The notes: generated from the sequence alone by a model not told the origin. A DNA stretch of 64,000 nucleotides from Escherichia ruysiae (GCF_902498915.1 NZ_CABVLQ010000001.1); one strand, 5' to 3'; positions 25,953 to 34,376 are shown, counted from the stretch's first letter. Numbers and translations: made by a program.

Positions 25953-26705
25953 TTACACACTAAAACTATCTTTTGTAATTCGTGCCTTGTAGGAGTAGCG
26001 GCTTGCGGGATAAACCATCTCAACGTACTCCATCGGTTTGCGTTCTACGGATAGCGTGACGCGGGTACAACTCAATACGACATCTTCGGCCGTCAGCTCC
26101 AGCAATGTCCGTTCCAGGGGGGAAGGAAGCCGGGCGGAGATAATTTCAGTTGCCTCTAAAGGTTTAATGGCGAGTTTTTCTTCCAGTAAAATATAGAGCG
26201 AACCTGTCGCCAGCAGCTCATCCTGGGTTATTTCTTGTCCGTCATTTAATGCAAGCCATGATGTTTGAATACCCAGTGGTGTACTTCCCATATAACGAAT
26301 GCGTTTAATGTAAAATACGGTATGAACATGAATATCCAGTTCGAGATTTTTTCTGATGACATCACTGACGGGAATCAACCCCATCTCAAGAATATTCTGT
26401 GCAGGTATACCGCCACGAGCTTTAATATCATCAGTAAAGCTGTGTAATAAATGATTTTCCCTACTGCGAGCAGGTAATACAAATGTCCCTTGCCCGTGGA
26501 CACTATGCAGATAGCCGCGTTGTTTCAGGCTTTCTATTGCCTTGCGAATCGTTGTTCTGCTGCTTAAATAATATTCTGAAAGTTCTCTTTCTGTTGGTAT
26601 AGCTTTGCCTTCTTTCCATTCACCGTTATCAATCTTTTTCTTTATTTCATCAAAGATTTCACGATGTTTTAACTGACCTTTACTGGCTTTATAAATTCTT
26701 ATCAT
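25953..26705 (-). CDS. GntR/HutC-family regulator of the block B cluster
   Basis: 250 aa. An N-terminal winged helix (about 10-78) shows the GntR pattern IPTERELSEYYLSSRTTIRKAIESLKQRGYL followed by the wing HGQGTFV. A C-terminal UTRA ligand-binding domain (about 95-240) follows. First gene of the seven-gene minus-strand operon and divergent from the transporter gene. A 12-bp palindrome 20-31 nt upstream of its start, repeated upstream of the transporter, is the likely operator, implying autoregulation and induction by a pathway phosphosugar or substrate. Confidence 0.88.
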   Translation of the reverse strand: MIRIYKASKGQLKHREIFDEIKKKIDNGEWKEGKAIPTERELSEYYLSSRTTIRKAIESLKQRGYLHSVHGQGTFVLPARSRENHLLHSFTDDIKARGGIPAQNILEMGLIPVSDVIRKNLELDIHVHTVFYIKRIRYMGSTPLGIQTSWLALNDGQEITQDELLATGSLYILLEEKLAIKPLEATEIISARLPSPLERTLLELTAEDVVLSCTRVTLSVERKPMEYVEMVYPASRYSYKARITKDSFSV

Positions 26706-26724
26706 GACAAAGCCTCATTTCATG

Positions 26725-26736
26725 TGGTTGATACCA
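26725..26736. promoter_or_regulatory. Operator copy 1 (TGGTATCAACCA on the minus strand)
   Basis: Inverted-repeat element TGGT-N4-ACCA lying 20-31 nt upstream of the gntR-type gene, where a bound repressor would block transcription. It differs from the second copy at 26888-26899 by one base (TGGTATC-A/T-ACCA). Confidence 0.65.
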
Positions 26737-26887
26737 ACTCTACATTCTTTAGCTTTTATTACGCATGATGCTTGTTCACTATCTGTGACATAAAACAGAA
26801 AAAACCACATTTATAATTAAAAATCATGATGTTAAATGAGATTGGTTTTTGTGTGATGTTGTTCAATAATGATTTAATGGTTTGTTG

Positions 26888-26899
26888 TGGTATCTACCA
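26888..26899. promoter_or_regulatory. Operator copy 2 (TGGTATCTACCA)
   Basis: TGGTA-TC-TACCA, a near-perfect palindrome with 5-bp arms, 92-103 nt upstream of the symporter start. It matches copy 1 at 11 of 12 positions. The 285-nt spacer around it (26706-26990) is AT-rich and contains no gene. Confidence 0.65.
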
Positions 26900-26990
26900 A
26901 TGCATTTATCCTCACTCACAGAAATCATGTGCTGAAATTTTTAACACATTTGTTTTTAATATGAATTTAAATAATTAATGAGTGCTGTGT

Positions 26991-28322
26991 ATGAAACTTA
27001 CGATAAATGAAAAGATAGGTTTTGGCGCGGGTGATATGGCTATCGCAATAGTAATGATGTCTTTGGCTATGATCATTACTTATTTTTACACGGATATATT
27101 TGGTCTGAAACCGGTAGATTTAGGTATTCTGTTATTTTCTGTGCGTATTCTTGATGCGGTTATCGATCCTATTGTAGGGACGCTGACAGACAGAACAATA
27201 ACGCGTTGGGGAAAATATCGGCCATGGTTGCTTTTTATGTCGATACCCTTTGGAATCAGCATTTGGTTGATGTTCATTACGCCTGATGTTGGTTATTCGA
27301 TGAAACTTTTGTGGGCCTGGGCGACCTATATTTTACTCACCTTGACATATACATTCATCGCAATTCCTTATGTTTCGTTAATTAGCGTGATCACGGATGA
27401 TCCACAAGAGCGATTGAGTGCCAACGGTTTTCGTTTTGTCATGACAAAAATCGCGATGTTTGCAGTAACTATTATTGTTCCTTTATCTGCAATGTATCTT
27501 GGTAAGAATAATGTACAACTGGGTTATCAAATTGCAATGGGAGCAATGGGAATTCTGGCAACGTGTTTATGTCTTTATTGTTTTTTTAGTGTAAAAGAAC
27601 GTATCCACCATCCAAGACCTGCTCTTGGGATGAGCGCGCAGTTTCGGTTATTAGTCAAAAATGATCAGTGGCTAATTCTTGGTGTTGCCATCGCGGTCAT
27701 TATGTTCGGTGGGATTATTCGTAACTCTGTAGCTGCATATTATGCAAAATATTATCTGAATGGTGGGGATGCTTTAATTTCACCCTTTTTAACCTCAGGC
27801 GTGATTGCTTCTGTTATGGCGATGGTAACTTGCACGTGGCTTACTCGTTTCTATGACAAAATAAAAATGTTTCGTTATACCCAATTACTGGCGTTCGTGG
27901 TGGGTGGCGCGATGTATTTTGTGCAACCAGATTCTATAGTGTTAGCCTTTACATTTTATATTGTGGTGACCTTCCTGACGGATATCCAGCTTCCCGTCTA
28001 TTGGGCATCTATTGCTGAATCGGTGGATTACGGCGAAATGAAAACGGGGCAACGTGTTTCCGGGCTGGCATTTGGCGGGATTCTCTTTTTTCAAAAATTC
28101 GGTATGGGGTTGGCGGGAGGCTTTATAGGTATTGCTTTATCCTGTATGGGCTACCAACCAGGCATTGAGCAAACACCGAAGGCGCTGTGGGGGATCTGCT
28201 TATTAATGACGATAGTTCCAGCGGTGCTCAACCTGATAACTGGACTTATCATGCGCTTTTATCTGATTAATAATGAATATTACGAACAGATTAAAGCGCG
28301 TTTAGAGACGGCGGAAGTATGA
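26991..28322 (+). CDS. GPH-family (MFS) glycoside:cation symporter
   Basis: 443 aa from ATG 26991; a GTG three codons upstream is less likely. About 12 hydrophobic segments. It has glycoside-pentoside-hexuronide symporter traits: the early YFYTDIFGL and RILDAVIDPIVGTLTDR motif with WGKYRPWLL after helix 2, and GEMKTGQRVSGLAFGG late in the protein. It would bring the block B substrate (a glycoside or nucleoside-like sugar) across the inner membrane with Na+ or H+. Divergent from the gntR-led operon and probably controlled by the same palindromes. Melibiose/xyloside carriers (MelB, YicJ) are relatives. Confidence 0.87.
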   Translation: MKLTINEKIGFGAGDMAIAIVMMSLAMIITYFYTDIFGLKPVDLGILLFSVRILDAVIDPIVGTLTDRTITRWGKYRPWLLFMSIPFGISIWLMFITPDVGYSMKLLWAWATYILLTLTYTFIAIPYVSLISVITDDPQERLSANGFRFVMTKIAMFAVTIIVPLSAMYLGKNNVQLGYQIAMGAMGILATCLCLYCFFSVKERIHHPRPALGMSAQFRLLVKNDQWLILGVAIAVIMFGGIIRNSVAAYYAKYYLNGGDALISPFLTSGVIASVMAMVTCTWLTRFYDKIKMFRYTQLLAFVVGGAMYFVQPDSIVLAFTFYIVVTFLTDIQLPVYWASIAESVDYGEMKTGQRVSGLAFGGILFFQKFGMGLAGGFIGIALSCMGYQPGIEQTPKALWGICLLMTIVPAVLNLITGLIMRFYLINNEYYEQIKARLETAEV

Positions 28323-28380
28323 AACTAAAAGTCGGTAGCAATACTGACCTTAACTTGTTGACAAAGCGCGCGTTGTTCAT

Positions 28381-28480
28381 GCCGGATGCGGCGTGAACAC
28401 CTTATCCGGCCTGCAGAATCGTGCAAATTCAATATATTGCAATCCTCTGCCAGGCCCGATAAGCGTAGTGCATCAGGCAA
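28381..28480. repeat. BIME: two REP elements downstream of the symporter gene
   Basis: REP units at 28381-28412 (GCCGGATGCGGCGTGAAC... TTATCCGGC) and 28449-28479 in opposite orientation. The linker GCAAATTCAATATATTGC is the reverse complement of the linker in the BIME after exbD (about 49832-49849). It marks the distal edge of block B. Confidence 0.8.
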
Positions 28481-28538
28481 TCTTACGTTTGCCATCAGTC
28501 TCAGGCCGATAAAAATTACCAGCCTCTTTTCAGGAACA

Positions 28539-28853
28539 TCAAAGCCCCGGCTGCAGAATACGAATATTCATCTCCAGCACGTCGCCTTTTACGGCTTCAC
28601 TATATGCTTTCATGTGCGGGGTTTGCAGATGCGCTTCAAGATGGGCAATGCTTTCCCACTGCTCAATCATCACGATAGAGTCCGGCGCCATAGACTGGAA
28701 ACTCACGCCAGCAGCGCAATCCACCATCGGCGCATAGCCGTGGCAACCTTCTTCCTTCAGTACGATTGGAACGATTTTAGCAAACTGATCCAATACTGCC
28801 TGACGGTGATGTTGGCCAGGACGAGTACGGATTTCAGCGATTACTGTAAGCAT
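28539..28853 (-). CDS. ygiN: YgiN, antibiotic-biosynthesis-monooxygenase-fold quinol monooxygenase
   Basis: 104 aa small ABM-fold (ferredoxin-like dimer) protein. E. coli YgiN is reported to oxidise menadiol back to quinone, working opposite to MdaB. The motifs IAEIRTRPG and MIEQWESIAHLEAHLQTPHM are typical. It follows mdaB by 30 nt, supporting the paired quinone redox role. Normal length. Confidence 0.95.
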   Translation of the reverse strand: MLTVIAEIRTRPGQHHRQAVLDQFAKIVPIVLKEEGCHGYAPMVDCAAGVSFQSMAPDSIVMIEQWESIAHLEAHLQTPHMKAYSEAVKGDVLEMNIRILQPGL

Positions 28854-28883
28854 GGTTAACTCCTTCTAAAGCCAGAGCTCTAG

Positions 28884-29465
28884 TTAACCAAAAATTTCCA
28901 CAAGATGCTTGCGATATTCTTCAGTATAGCGGGGAACATCAGGCATTTTTATCACGTCATTAGCGATAAATGTCGGCAGCGGTTCCATACCGAGGAATTG
29001 GTTTGCTTTATGGAACGGCAGATACACGCCGTCAACGCCGACGCCGTGGAAGAACTGATCTTTTTCGGTGAAGGCTTCCATTGGTGCGTTCCAGGTCAGA
29101 GAGAGCATATATTTTTTGCCCTGTACCAGGCCGCCAGAGCCGTATTTTTTCGACGGATCTTTGCGGGTACGACCATCGCTGGCATACAGCGTACCGTGAC
29201 CTTCGGTGAACACATCATCAATGTATTTTTTCACCGTCCACGGCGCGCCCATCCACCAGCCAGGCATCTGCCAGATAACCACATCAGCCCAGAGAAAGTT
29301 TTGTACTTCGGCTTTGACATCGTAGTCGCTGTCGGCGCGAACGATACGGACATCATGCCCGAGGTCGCGGAGCGTGCCATCCGCGACTTCGGTCAGGGTG
29401 TCGTTCAGTTGACCATTGGAGTGGGCGAATTTCTTCGCGCCGTTGATAATCAGGATATTGCTCAT
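28884..29465 (-). CDS. mdaB: MdaB, NADPH:quinone reductase
   Basis: 193 aa flavodoxin-like FAD enzyme that reduces quinones by two electrons with NADPH. The N-terminus ILIINGAKKFAHSNGQLN binds the flavin phosphate, and the WQMPGWWMGAPWTVKKYIDDV block is characteristic. It is followed by ygiN. Upstream it faces the end of qseC at about 110 nt; the K-12 gene ygiZ, which I expect between them, is absent. Confidence 0.95.
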   Translation of the reverse strand: MSNILIINGAKKFAHSNGQLNDTLTEVADGTLRDLGHDVRIVRADSDYDVKAEVQNFLWADVVIWQMPGWWMGAPWTVKKYIDDVFTEGHGTLYASDGRTRKDPSKKYGSGGLVQGKKYMLSLTWNAPMEAFTEKDQFFHGVGVDGVYLPFHKANQFLGMEPLPTFIANDVIKMPDVPRYTEEYRKHLVEIFG

Positions 29466-29574
29466 TTTTTATCCTCAAGGTGAGAAGTTTGTCGACTATA
29501 GTACGTCACAGAGCGGTACGGTGAAATTAGCAAAATGTGCAAAGTCTTTTGCGAATTTTGCAACAATATCACCA

Positions 29575-30924
29575 CTACCAGCTCACCTTCGCCTCAAATC
29601 CACCTTGTTCCGCATTCCCAAACACAACATTCATGCCATGCAATTTGGCAATTCGTTGGACAATCGACAGCCCAAGCCCACTGCCGGTGGCGGTTTGTCC
29701 CGGTGGACGATAGAAACGTTCGCCGATTCGCGCCAGCGCCTCTGGCGTCACACCGGGACCGTTATCCCTCACGATGAAATTATTGGCATTCAGCGTGACG
29801 TCCACCACGCTGCCTTGTGGGCTGTAGCGCACGGCGTTATCCAGCAGATTTCGTACCAGCAAACTTAGCAATAGCGGTTGTCCGGTGCGTTTGATGCCCT
29901 GTGCGTTGAGCGTCAGCCGCACGTCAATTTTCGCCTGCTGCGCCGTGTGGTAAATATCCATCACCGCCGATTGCAGGAGATCTTCAAGTGGGATCTCCGC
30001 GACGTCCTGAAGGTTATCCAGCGAGTCGAGCCGCGATAGTGTGAGCAGTTGATCAACAAGGCGGGTGGCGCGATCGATCCCGGAATGTAACTGTATCAGT
30101 GCTTTTTTCCGTGCCTGCGGATCGTCGTCGGAAAGCTGTGCGACTTCGGTTTGTACTTTCAGCGCCGTTAACGGGCTACGCAGTTCGTGAGCGGCATCGG
30201 AGGTAAAGCGTCGTTCACGAACCATCATCGCATGTGTACGGTCGAAAAGTTGATTCAGAGACTCAACCAGCGGACGCACTTCGTTGGGTACACCGTCAGC
30301 GTTGAGCGGTTTTTCCGAGTCAGGATCGCGCATACGTAGCGCCAGCGCCAGTTTGTTTAGTGGCGAGAGTTCACGGCTCAGTAGTACCATCATGATGATC
30401 AACATGATAGGCAGCGCGATAAGCCAGGGAATGAGCTGTCCAGTGACAATCGCCAGTGCCATGTCTTCACGGTATTCCCACTCCTGGCCAACAACGATGC
30501 GATATTTACCATCATGTGACGTCATCCAGACAAAACGCCAGGGATCGTCTTCACCTACCAGTTGCCCATTAGCAAAACCTTCCCGTTGATAGCTGTAGGG
30601 AATATCTTCTCCATTATCGCCATCGTTAAGAACCATGTTGCCGTCGTGAGTAAAGACTGCAAAGGTCAGCGCATCATCATCTACGTGACCGTGTTTTAAT
30701 TTATTCGGTGTTTGCGCCATACGATCTGCCGCATTGATTTCGTTAAGATCGAGCGTACTTAACCGTTTGGCAAACAGCATCAACTGGGTATCGAATAACT
30801 CATCGACATTATCCATTGTTTGTTTCCAGGCGACAAAGCTGGAGACAAGCCAGGTCACCGAGGCCAGAATCAAAAAGATCAGCGTCAGTCTGACTCGCAG
30901 ACTAAGGCGTTGGGTAAATTTCAT
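29575..30924 (-). CDS. qseC: QseC sensor histidine kinase
   Basis: 449 aa membrane sensor. TM1 about 12-33, a periplasmic domain about 34-160, TM2 about 161-183, then HAMP, HisKA with the phospho-acceptor H246 (SDAAHELRSPLTALK) and HATPase with the N and G boxes (LLVRNLLDNAVRYS, VRDNGPG, GSGLGLSIVQ). It is described as sensing adrenaline/noradrenaline and AI-3 and as the phosphatase for QseB. It overlaps qseB by 4 nt. Confidence 0.96.
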   Translation of the reverse strand: MKFTQRLSLRVRLTLIFLILASVTWLVSSFVAWKQTMDNVDELFDTQLMLFAKRLSTLDLNEINAADRMAQTPNKLKHGHVDDDALTFAVFTHDGNMVLNDGDNGEDIPYSYQREGFANGQLVGEDDPWRFVWMTSHDGKYRIVVGQEWEYREDMALAIVTGQLIPWLIALPIMLIIMMVLLSRELSPLNKLALALRMRDPDSEKPLNADGVPNEVRPLVESLNQLFDRTHAMMVRERRFTSDAAHELRSPLTALKVQTEVAQLSDDDPQARKKALIQLHSGIDRATRLVDQLLTLSRLDSLDNLQDVAEIPLEDLLQSAVMDIYHTAQQAKIDVRLTLNAQGIKRTGQPLLLSLLVRNLLDNAVRYSPQGSVVDVTLNANNFIVRDNGPGVTPEALARIGERFYRPPGQTATGSGLGLSIVQRIAKLHGMNVVFGNAEQGGFEAKVSW

Positions 30925-31580
30925 TTCTCACCTAATGTGTAGCCAATACCGTGAACGGTGCGAATAAAGTCGCTGCCGAGCTTACGTCGCAGATGATGCA
31001 CATGCACTTCGATGGCATTGCTGGTGACCTCTTCGTCCCAGGTGTACAGTTTTTCTTCAATCAATTTGCGCGGCAGTACCCGACCAGCGTTACGCATCAG
31101 TAATTCCAGCAGGGCAAATTCTTTTGGCTTCAGCGTTAAGGGTTCGCCAGCCTGAGTGGCAATACGTTTGCCGGGGTCGAGCATTACGTTACCGTGATGT
31201 AACTCATTGCTGGCTTGCCCGTTGCTTCGACGCATCAGTGCTTCCAGCCTGGCAGCGACTTCTATTAAGGCAAAAGGTTTACACAGATAATCGTCGGCGC
31301 CCAGACGCAAACCTTCTACGCGTTCCGCCAGGGCGTCGCGCGCGGTCAGGATCAGTACCGGTTCACGCTGACCTTTATCCCGCCATTCGCGCAAAATATC
31401 GCGACCATCCATTCCTGGTAAGGTTAGATCAAGGATTACTGCGTCATAAGGTGCGCTATAAAGCGCCTCTTTTCCCTGACGACCTTCCGTAAACCAGTCA
31501 ACACTAAAGCCCATCTTACTAAGACCTGTTTTGATGCCGTCGCCAATCAGCATGTCATCTTCTATCAGTAAAATTCGCAT
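30921..31580 (-). CDS. qseB: QseB response regulator
   Basis: 219 aa OmpR-family regulator. The receiver domain has acidic residues in LLIEDD, phospho-acceptor D51 and the conserved K in DDYLCKPF. The C-terminal winged helix ends GIGYTLGEK. With QseC it controls motility and virulence genes and its own operon. A tandem box that fits QseB/PmrA binding lies between this gene and divergent ygiW. Confidence 0.96.
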   Translation of the reverse strand: MRILLIEDDMLIGDGIKTGLSKMGFSVDWFTEGRQGKEALYSAPYDAVILDLTLPGMDGRDILREWRDKGQREPVLILTARDALAERVEGLRLGADDYLCKPFALIEVAARLEALMRRSNGQASNELHHGNVMLDPGKRIATQAGEPLTLKPKEFALLELLMRNAGRVLPRKLIEEKLYTWDEEVTSNAIEVHVHHLRRKLGSDFIRTVHGIGYTLGEK

Positions 31581-31665
31581 CTTTTCATCCCTGCGATAGC
31601 TGTATTCGTTGCCAGTAAACCGTGTTGTAACGTGCTCTGTACAGTACTAAATTTTCTTTTTTTTT

Positions 31666-31682
31666 CTTAAGAAGTTGTTAAG
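31666..31682. promoter_or_regulatory. QseB/BasR(PmrA)-type box between qseB and ygiW
   Basis: CTTAAG-N5-GTTAAG, a direct repeat of a CTTAA-like half-site with 11-bp period, as expected for OmpR-family tandem binding. It is 50 nt from ygiW and 86 nt from qseB, in the divergent control region. Confidence 0.6.
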
Positions 31683-31731
31683 GAGTATCTTGTTTAATGC
31701 TCGAAAACAGACATTAAAGGGAGTAACAAAC

Positions 31732-32124
31732 ATGAAAAAATTAGCAGCAGTAATTGCAGTAATGGCTCTGTGTAGCGCACCAGTTATGGCAGCAGAGCAG
31801 GGTGGTTTTTCTGGCCCATCGGCAACACAAAGTCAGACCGGAGGATTCCAGGGGCCGAACGGCAGTGTAACTAACGTAGAAAACGCAAAATCCCTGCGTG
31901 ATGATACCTGGGTAACCCTGCGCGGCAATATCGTTGAACGCATCTCTGACGATCTCTACGTGTTCAAAGATGCCAGCGGTACTATCAATGTCGATATCGA
32001 CCACAAACGCTGGAACGGTGTGACGGTGACTCCGAAAGATACGGTTGAGATTCAGGGGGAGGTTGATAAAGACTGGAACTCTGTTGAGATCGACGTTAAA
32101 CAGATTCGTAAAGTGAATCCGTAA
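31732..32124 (+). CDS. ygiW: YgiW (VisP-type), periplasmic OB-fold stress protein
   Basis: 130 aa from the ATG at 31732, which has a GGGAG ribosome site; a longer frame from 31675 lacks one. Signal peptide 1-20 (CSAPVMA-AEQ). The mature protein has a BOF (bacterial OB-fold) domain: WVTLRGNIVERISDDLYVFKD...I-VDIDHKRW. It is known as a stress and virulence-linked periplasmic protein under QseBC control. Followed by a hairpin and ygiV. Confidence 0.94.
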   Translation: MKKLAAVIAVMALCSAPVMAAEQGGFSGPSATQSQTGGFQGPNGSVTNVENAKSLRDDTWVTLRGNIVERISDDLYVFKDASGTINVDIDHKRWNGVTVTPKDTVEIQGEVDKDWNSVEIDVKQIRKVNP

Positions 32125-32135
32125 TTGTTACCGCT

Positions 32136-32154
32136 CCCGGGACGCGTTCCCGGG
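32136..32154 (+). terminator. Hairpin between ygiW and ygiV
   Basis: 7-bp GC-only-plus-A stem CCCGGGA (32136-32142) with TCCCGGG (32148-32154) and 5-nt loop, then AATAATTT. It could terminate or attenuate ygiW transcription before ygiV. Confidence 0.5.
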
Positions 32155-32176
32155 AATAATTTCGCAGGGAGGCAAA

Positions 32177-32659
32177 ATGACAAACCTGACACTGGACGTG
32201 AACATCATCAATTTCCCTTCAACCCGCGTGGCTTTGTTGCCGCATCGCTGTAGCCCTGAGTTGCTCAACTATAGCGTGGCGAAATTTATCATGTGGCGCA
32301 AAGAGACGGGGCTTTCTCCTGTTAACCAAAGCCAGACATTTGGCGTCGCCTGGGATGATCCTACAAGCACCGCGCCGGAAGCGTTTCGCTTTGATATCTG
32401 CGGCAGCGTTAGCGAAGCGATTCCGGAGAATCGTTATGGCGTGAGTAATAGTGAGCTTGGTGGAGGACGTTATGCCGTGGCTCGTCACGTTGGCGAACTG
32501 GACGATATTTCGCGCACGGTATGGGGCATCATTCGTCAGTGGCTGCCTGAAAGCGGCGAGAAAATACGTAAAGCGCCGATACTGTTTCACTACACTAATC
32601 TGGCTGAAGGGATGTCAGAGCAGCGGCTGGAAACGGATGTCTATGTGCCGTTGGCGTGA
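32177..32659 (+). CDS. ygiV: YgiV, GyrI-like / effector-binding-domain protein
   Basis: 160 aa, single GyrI-like (SOUL/AraC effector-binding) domain without a DNA-binding part. Family features: FDICGSV, GGRYAVARHVG and the terminal LETDVYVPL. A small-molecule binding role is inferred; in K-12 the protein has been proposed to act as a repressor affecting biofilm genes. Good AGGGAGG site upstream. In K-12 mqsRA follows; here ygiS follows after 109 nt. Confidence 0.92.
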   Translation: MTNLTLDVNIINFPSTRVALLPHRCSPELLNYSVAKFIMWRKETGLSPVNQSQTFGVAWDDPTSTAPEAFRFDICGSVSEAIPENRYGVSNSELGGGRYAVARHVGELDDISRTVWGIIRQWLPESGEKIRKAPILFHYTNLAEGMSEQRLETDVYVPLA

Positions 32660-32768
32660 TGGGGGAATCTTTACCGGAGTGTGAGCCAAATCACTCGCGA
32701 TAAGTTTGAGCTAACAATGTCACAGGCGTATTGTTGTCGGGCTTATAATTTCTTCGGTAAGGAATACC

Positions 32769-34376
32769 ATGTATACGCGAAATTTATTATGGCTGGTCAG
32801 CCTGGTAAGTGCGGCTCCTCTCTATGCTGCTGACATTCCCGCCAACACACCGCTCGCCCCACAGCAAGTCTTTCGTTACAACAATCATAGCGACCCCGGT
32901 ACGCTCGACCCGCAAAAGGTTGAGGAGAATACTGCTGCGCAGATTGTGCTGGATCTGTTTGAAGGTCTGGTATGGATAGACAGTGAAGGCAAAGTGCAAT
33001 CCGCTCAGGCCGAATCATGGGAGGTGGCAGATAGCGGCAAACGCTATGTTTTCCATTTACGTCACGGCTTACAGTGGTCTGATGGTCAGCCCTTAACGGC
33101 ACAGGATTTTGTCCTCGGCTGGCAGCGCGCGGTTGACCCCAAAACGGCAAGCCCTTTTGCCGGCTATCTGGCGCAGGCGCATATTAAAAATGCAGCGGCT
33201 ATTGTGACAGGCAAAGCGGATGTTGCATCGCTGGGTGTGAAGGCTACCGATGACCGCACTCTTGAAGTCACGCTTGAGCAGCCCGTTCCCTGGTTCACGA
33301 CCATGCTCGCCTGGCCGACGCTGTTTCCGGTTCCGCATCATGTGATTGCGAAATATGGCGATAGCTGGAGTAAGCCAGAACATATGGTTTACAACGGTGC
33401 TTTTGTTCTTGATAAATGGGTAGTTAACGAAAAGATTACAGCCCGAAAAAATCCGGAATACCGCGATGCCGAGCATACTGTCTTACAGCAGGTTGAGTAT
33501 CTGGCGCTGGATAATTCGGTCACCGGTTATAACCGCTATCGCGCGGGAGAGGTTGATCTCACCTGGGTTCCGGCGCAGCAAATTCCTGTAATCGAAAAAT
33601 CACTGCCTGGCGAGCTGCGGATAATCCCTCGCCTGAACAGCGAATATTACAACTTCAACACCCGGAAACCGCCGTTTGATGATGTCCGTGTGCGGCGGGC
33701 ATTGTATCTTACGGTTGACAGGCCGCTAATCGCGCAAAAGATACTTGGGCTACGAACGCCAGCAACAACATTGACGCCGACAGAGGTAGAAGGGTTTCGT
33801 GCGCCAACGTTTGAGGAACTGCAAAAGCCAATGGGTGAACGCGTTGCGATGGCAAAAGTCTTGCTGAAACAGGCGGGATACGACGCCTCTCATCCGCTAC
33901 GCTTTGAACTGTTCTACAACAAGTACGATCTGCATGAAAAAACGGCGATAGCCTTGTCTTCCGAATGGAAAAAATGGCTTGGCGCACAGGTGACGCTGCG
34001 CACGATGGAGTGGAAAACGTATCTCGATGCCCGGCGTAGTGGTGATTTCATGTTGTCGCGGCAGTCGTGGGATGCGACATATAATGATGCATCCAGCTTC
34101 CTGAACACGCTTAAAAGCGATATTGAAGAGAACGTCGGTCACTGGAAAAACGCAAAGTATGACGCGTTACTAAACCAGGCCGCTCAGACCACTGACGCGA
34201 CAAAGCGTAATGCGTTGTATCAGCAGGCAGAAGAGATCATCAACCAGCAGGCACCGCTCATCCCCATCTACTATCAACCGCTAATCAAACTGCTTAAACC
34301 CTACGTTGGCGGTTTTCTGCTGCATAATCCCCAGGATTATGTCTACAGCAAAGAGTTGTATATCAAGGTACATTGA
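32769..34376 (+). CDS. ygiS: YgiS, periplasmic oligopeptide-type binding protein
   Basis: 535 aa SBP family 5 (OppA/MppA-like) protein. Signal peptide 1-20 (SAAPLYA-ADI). The OppA pattern GTLDPQKVEENTAAQIVLDLFEGL and PQ-ANY-like ligand-loop regions are present. It has no adjacent permease genes. K-12 YgiS is reported to influence bile-acid (deoxycholate) uptake, and its mRNA is cut by MqsR toxin; that toxin's gene is missing upstream here. Confidence 0.93.
   Translation: MYTRNLLWLVSLVSAAPLYAADIPANTPLAPQQVFRYNNHSDPGTLDPQKVEENTAAQIVLDLFEGLVWIDSEGKVQSAQAESWEVADSGKRYVFHLRHGLQWSDGQPLTAQDFVLGWQRAVDPKTASPFAGYLAQAHIKNAAAIVTGKADVASLGVKATDDRTLEVTLEQPVPWFTTMLAWPTLFPVPHHVIAKYGDSWSKPEHMVYNGAFVLDKWVVNEKITARKNPEYRDAEHTVLQQVEYLALDNSVTGYNRYRAGEVDLTWVPAQQIPVIEKSLPGELRIIPRLNSEYYNFNTRKPPFDDVRVRRALYLTVDRPLIAQKILGLRTPATTLTPTEVEGFRAPTFEELQKPMGERVAMAKVLLKQAGYDASHPLRFELFYNKYDLHEKTAIALSSEWKKWLGAQVTLRTMEWKTYLDARRSGDFMLSRQSWDATYNDASSFLNTLKSDIEENVGHWKNAKYDALLNQAAQTTDATKRNALYQQAEEIINQQAPLIPIYYQPLIKLLKPYVGGFLLHNPQDYVYSKELYIKVH

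Noticed and set aside
26991..28322. Symporter as a known sugar carrier (MelB/YicJ)
   Set aside because: The family fits, but the gene neighbours do not include a galactosidase or xylosidase, so a specific sugar could not be assigned.
28386..28859. 157-codon plus-strand ORF across the BIME and ygiN
   Set aside because: It begins in a REP element and runs antisense to ygiN; not a credible gene.
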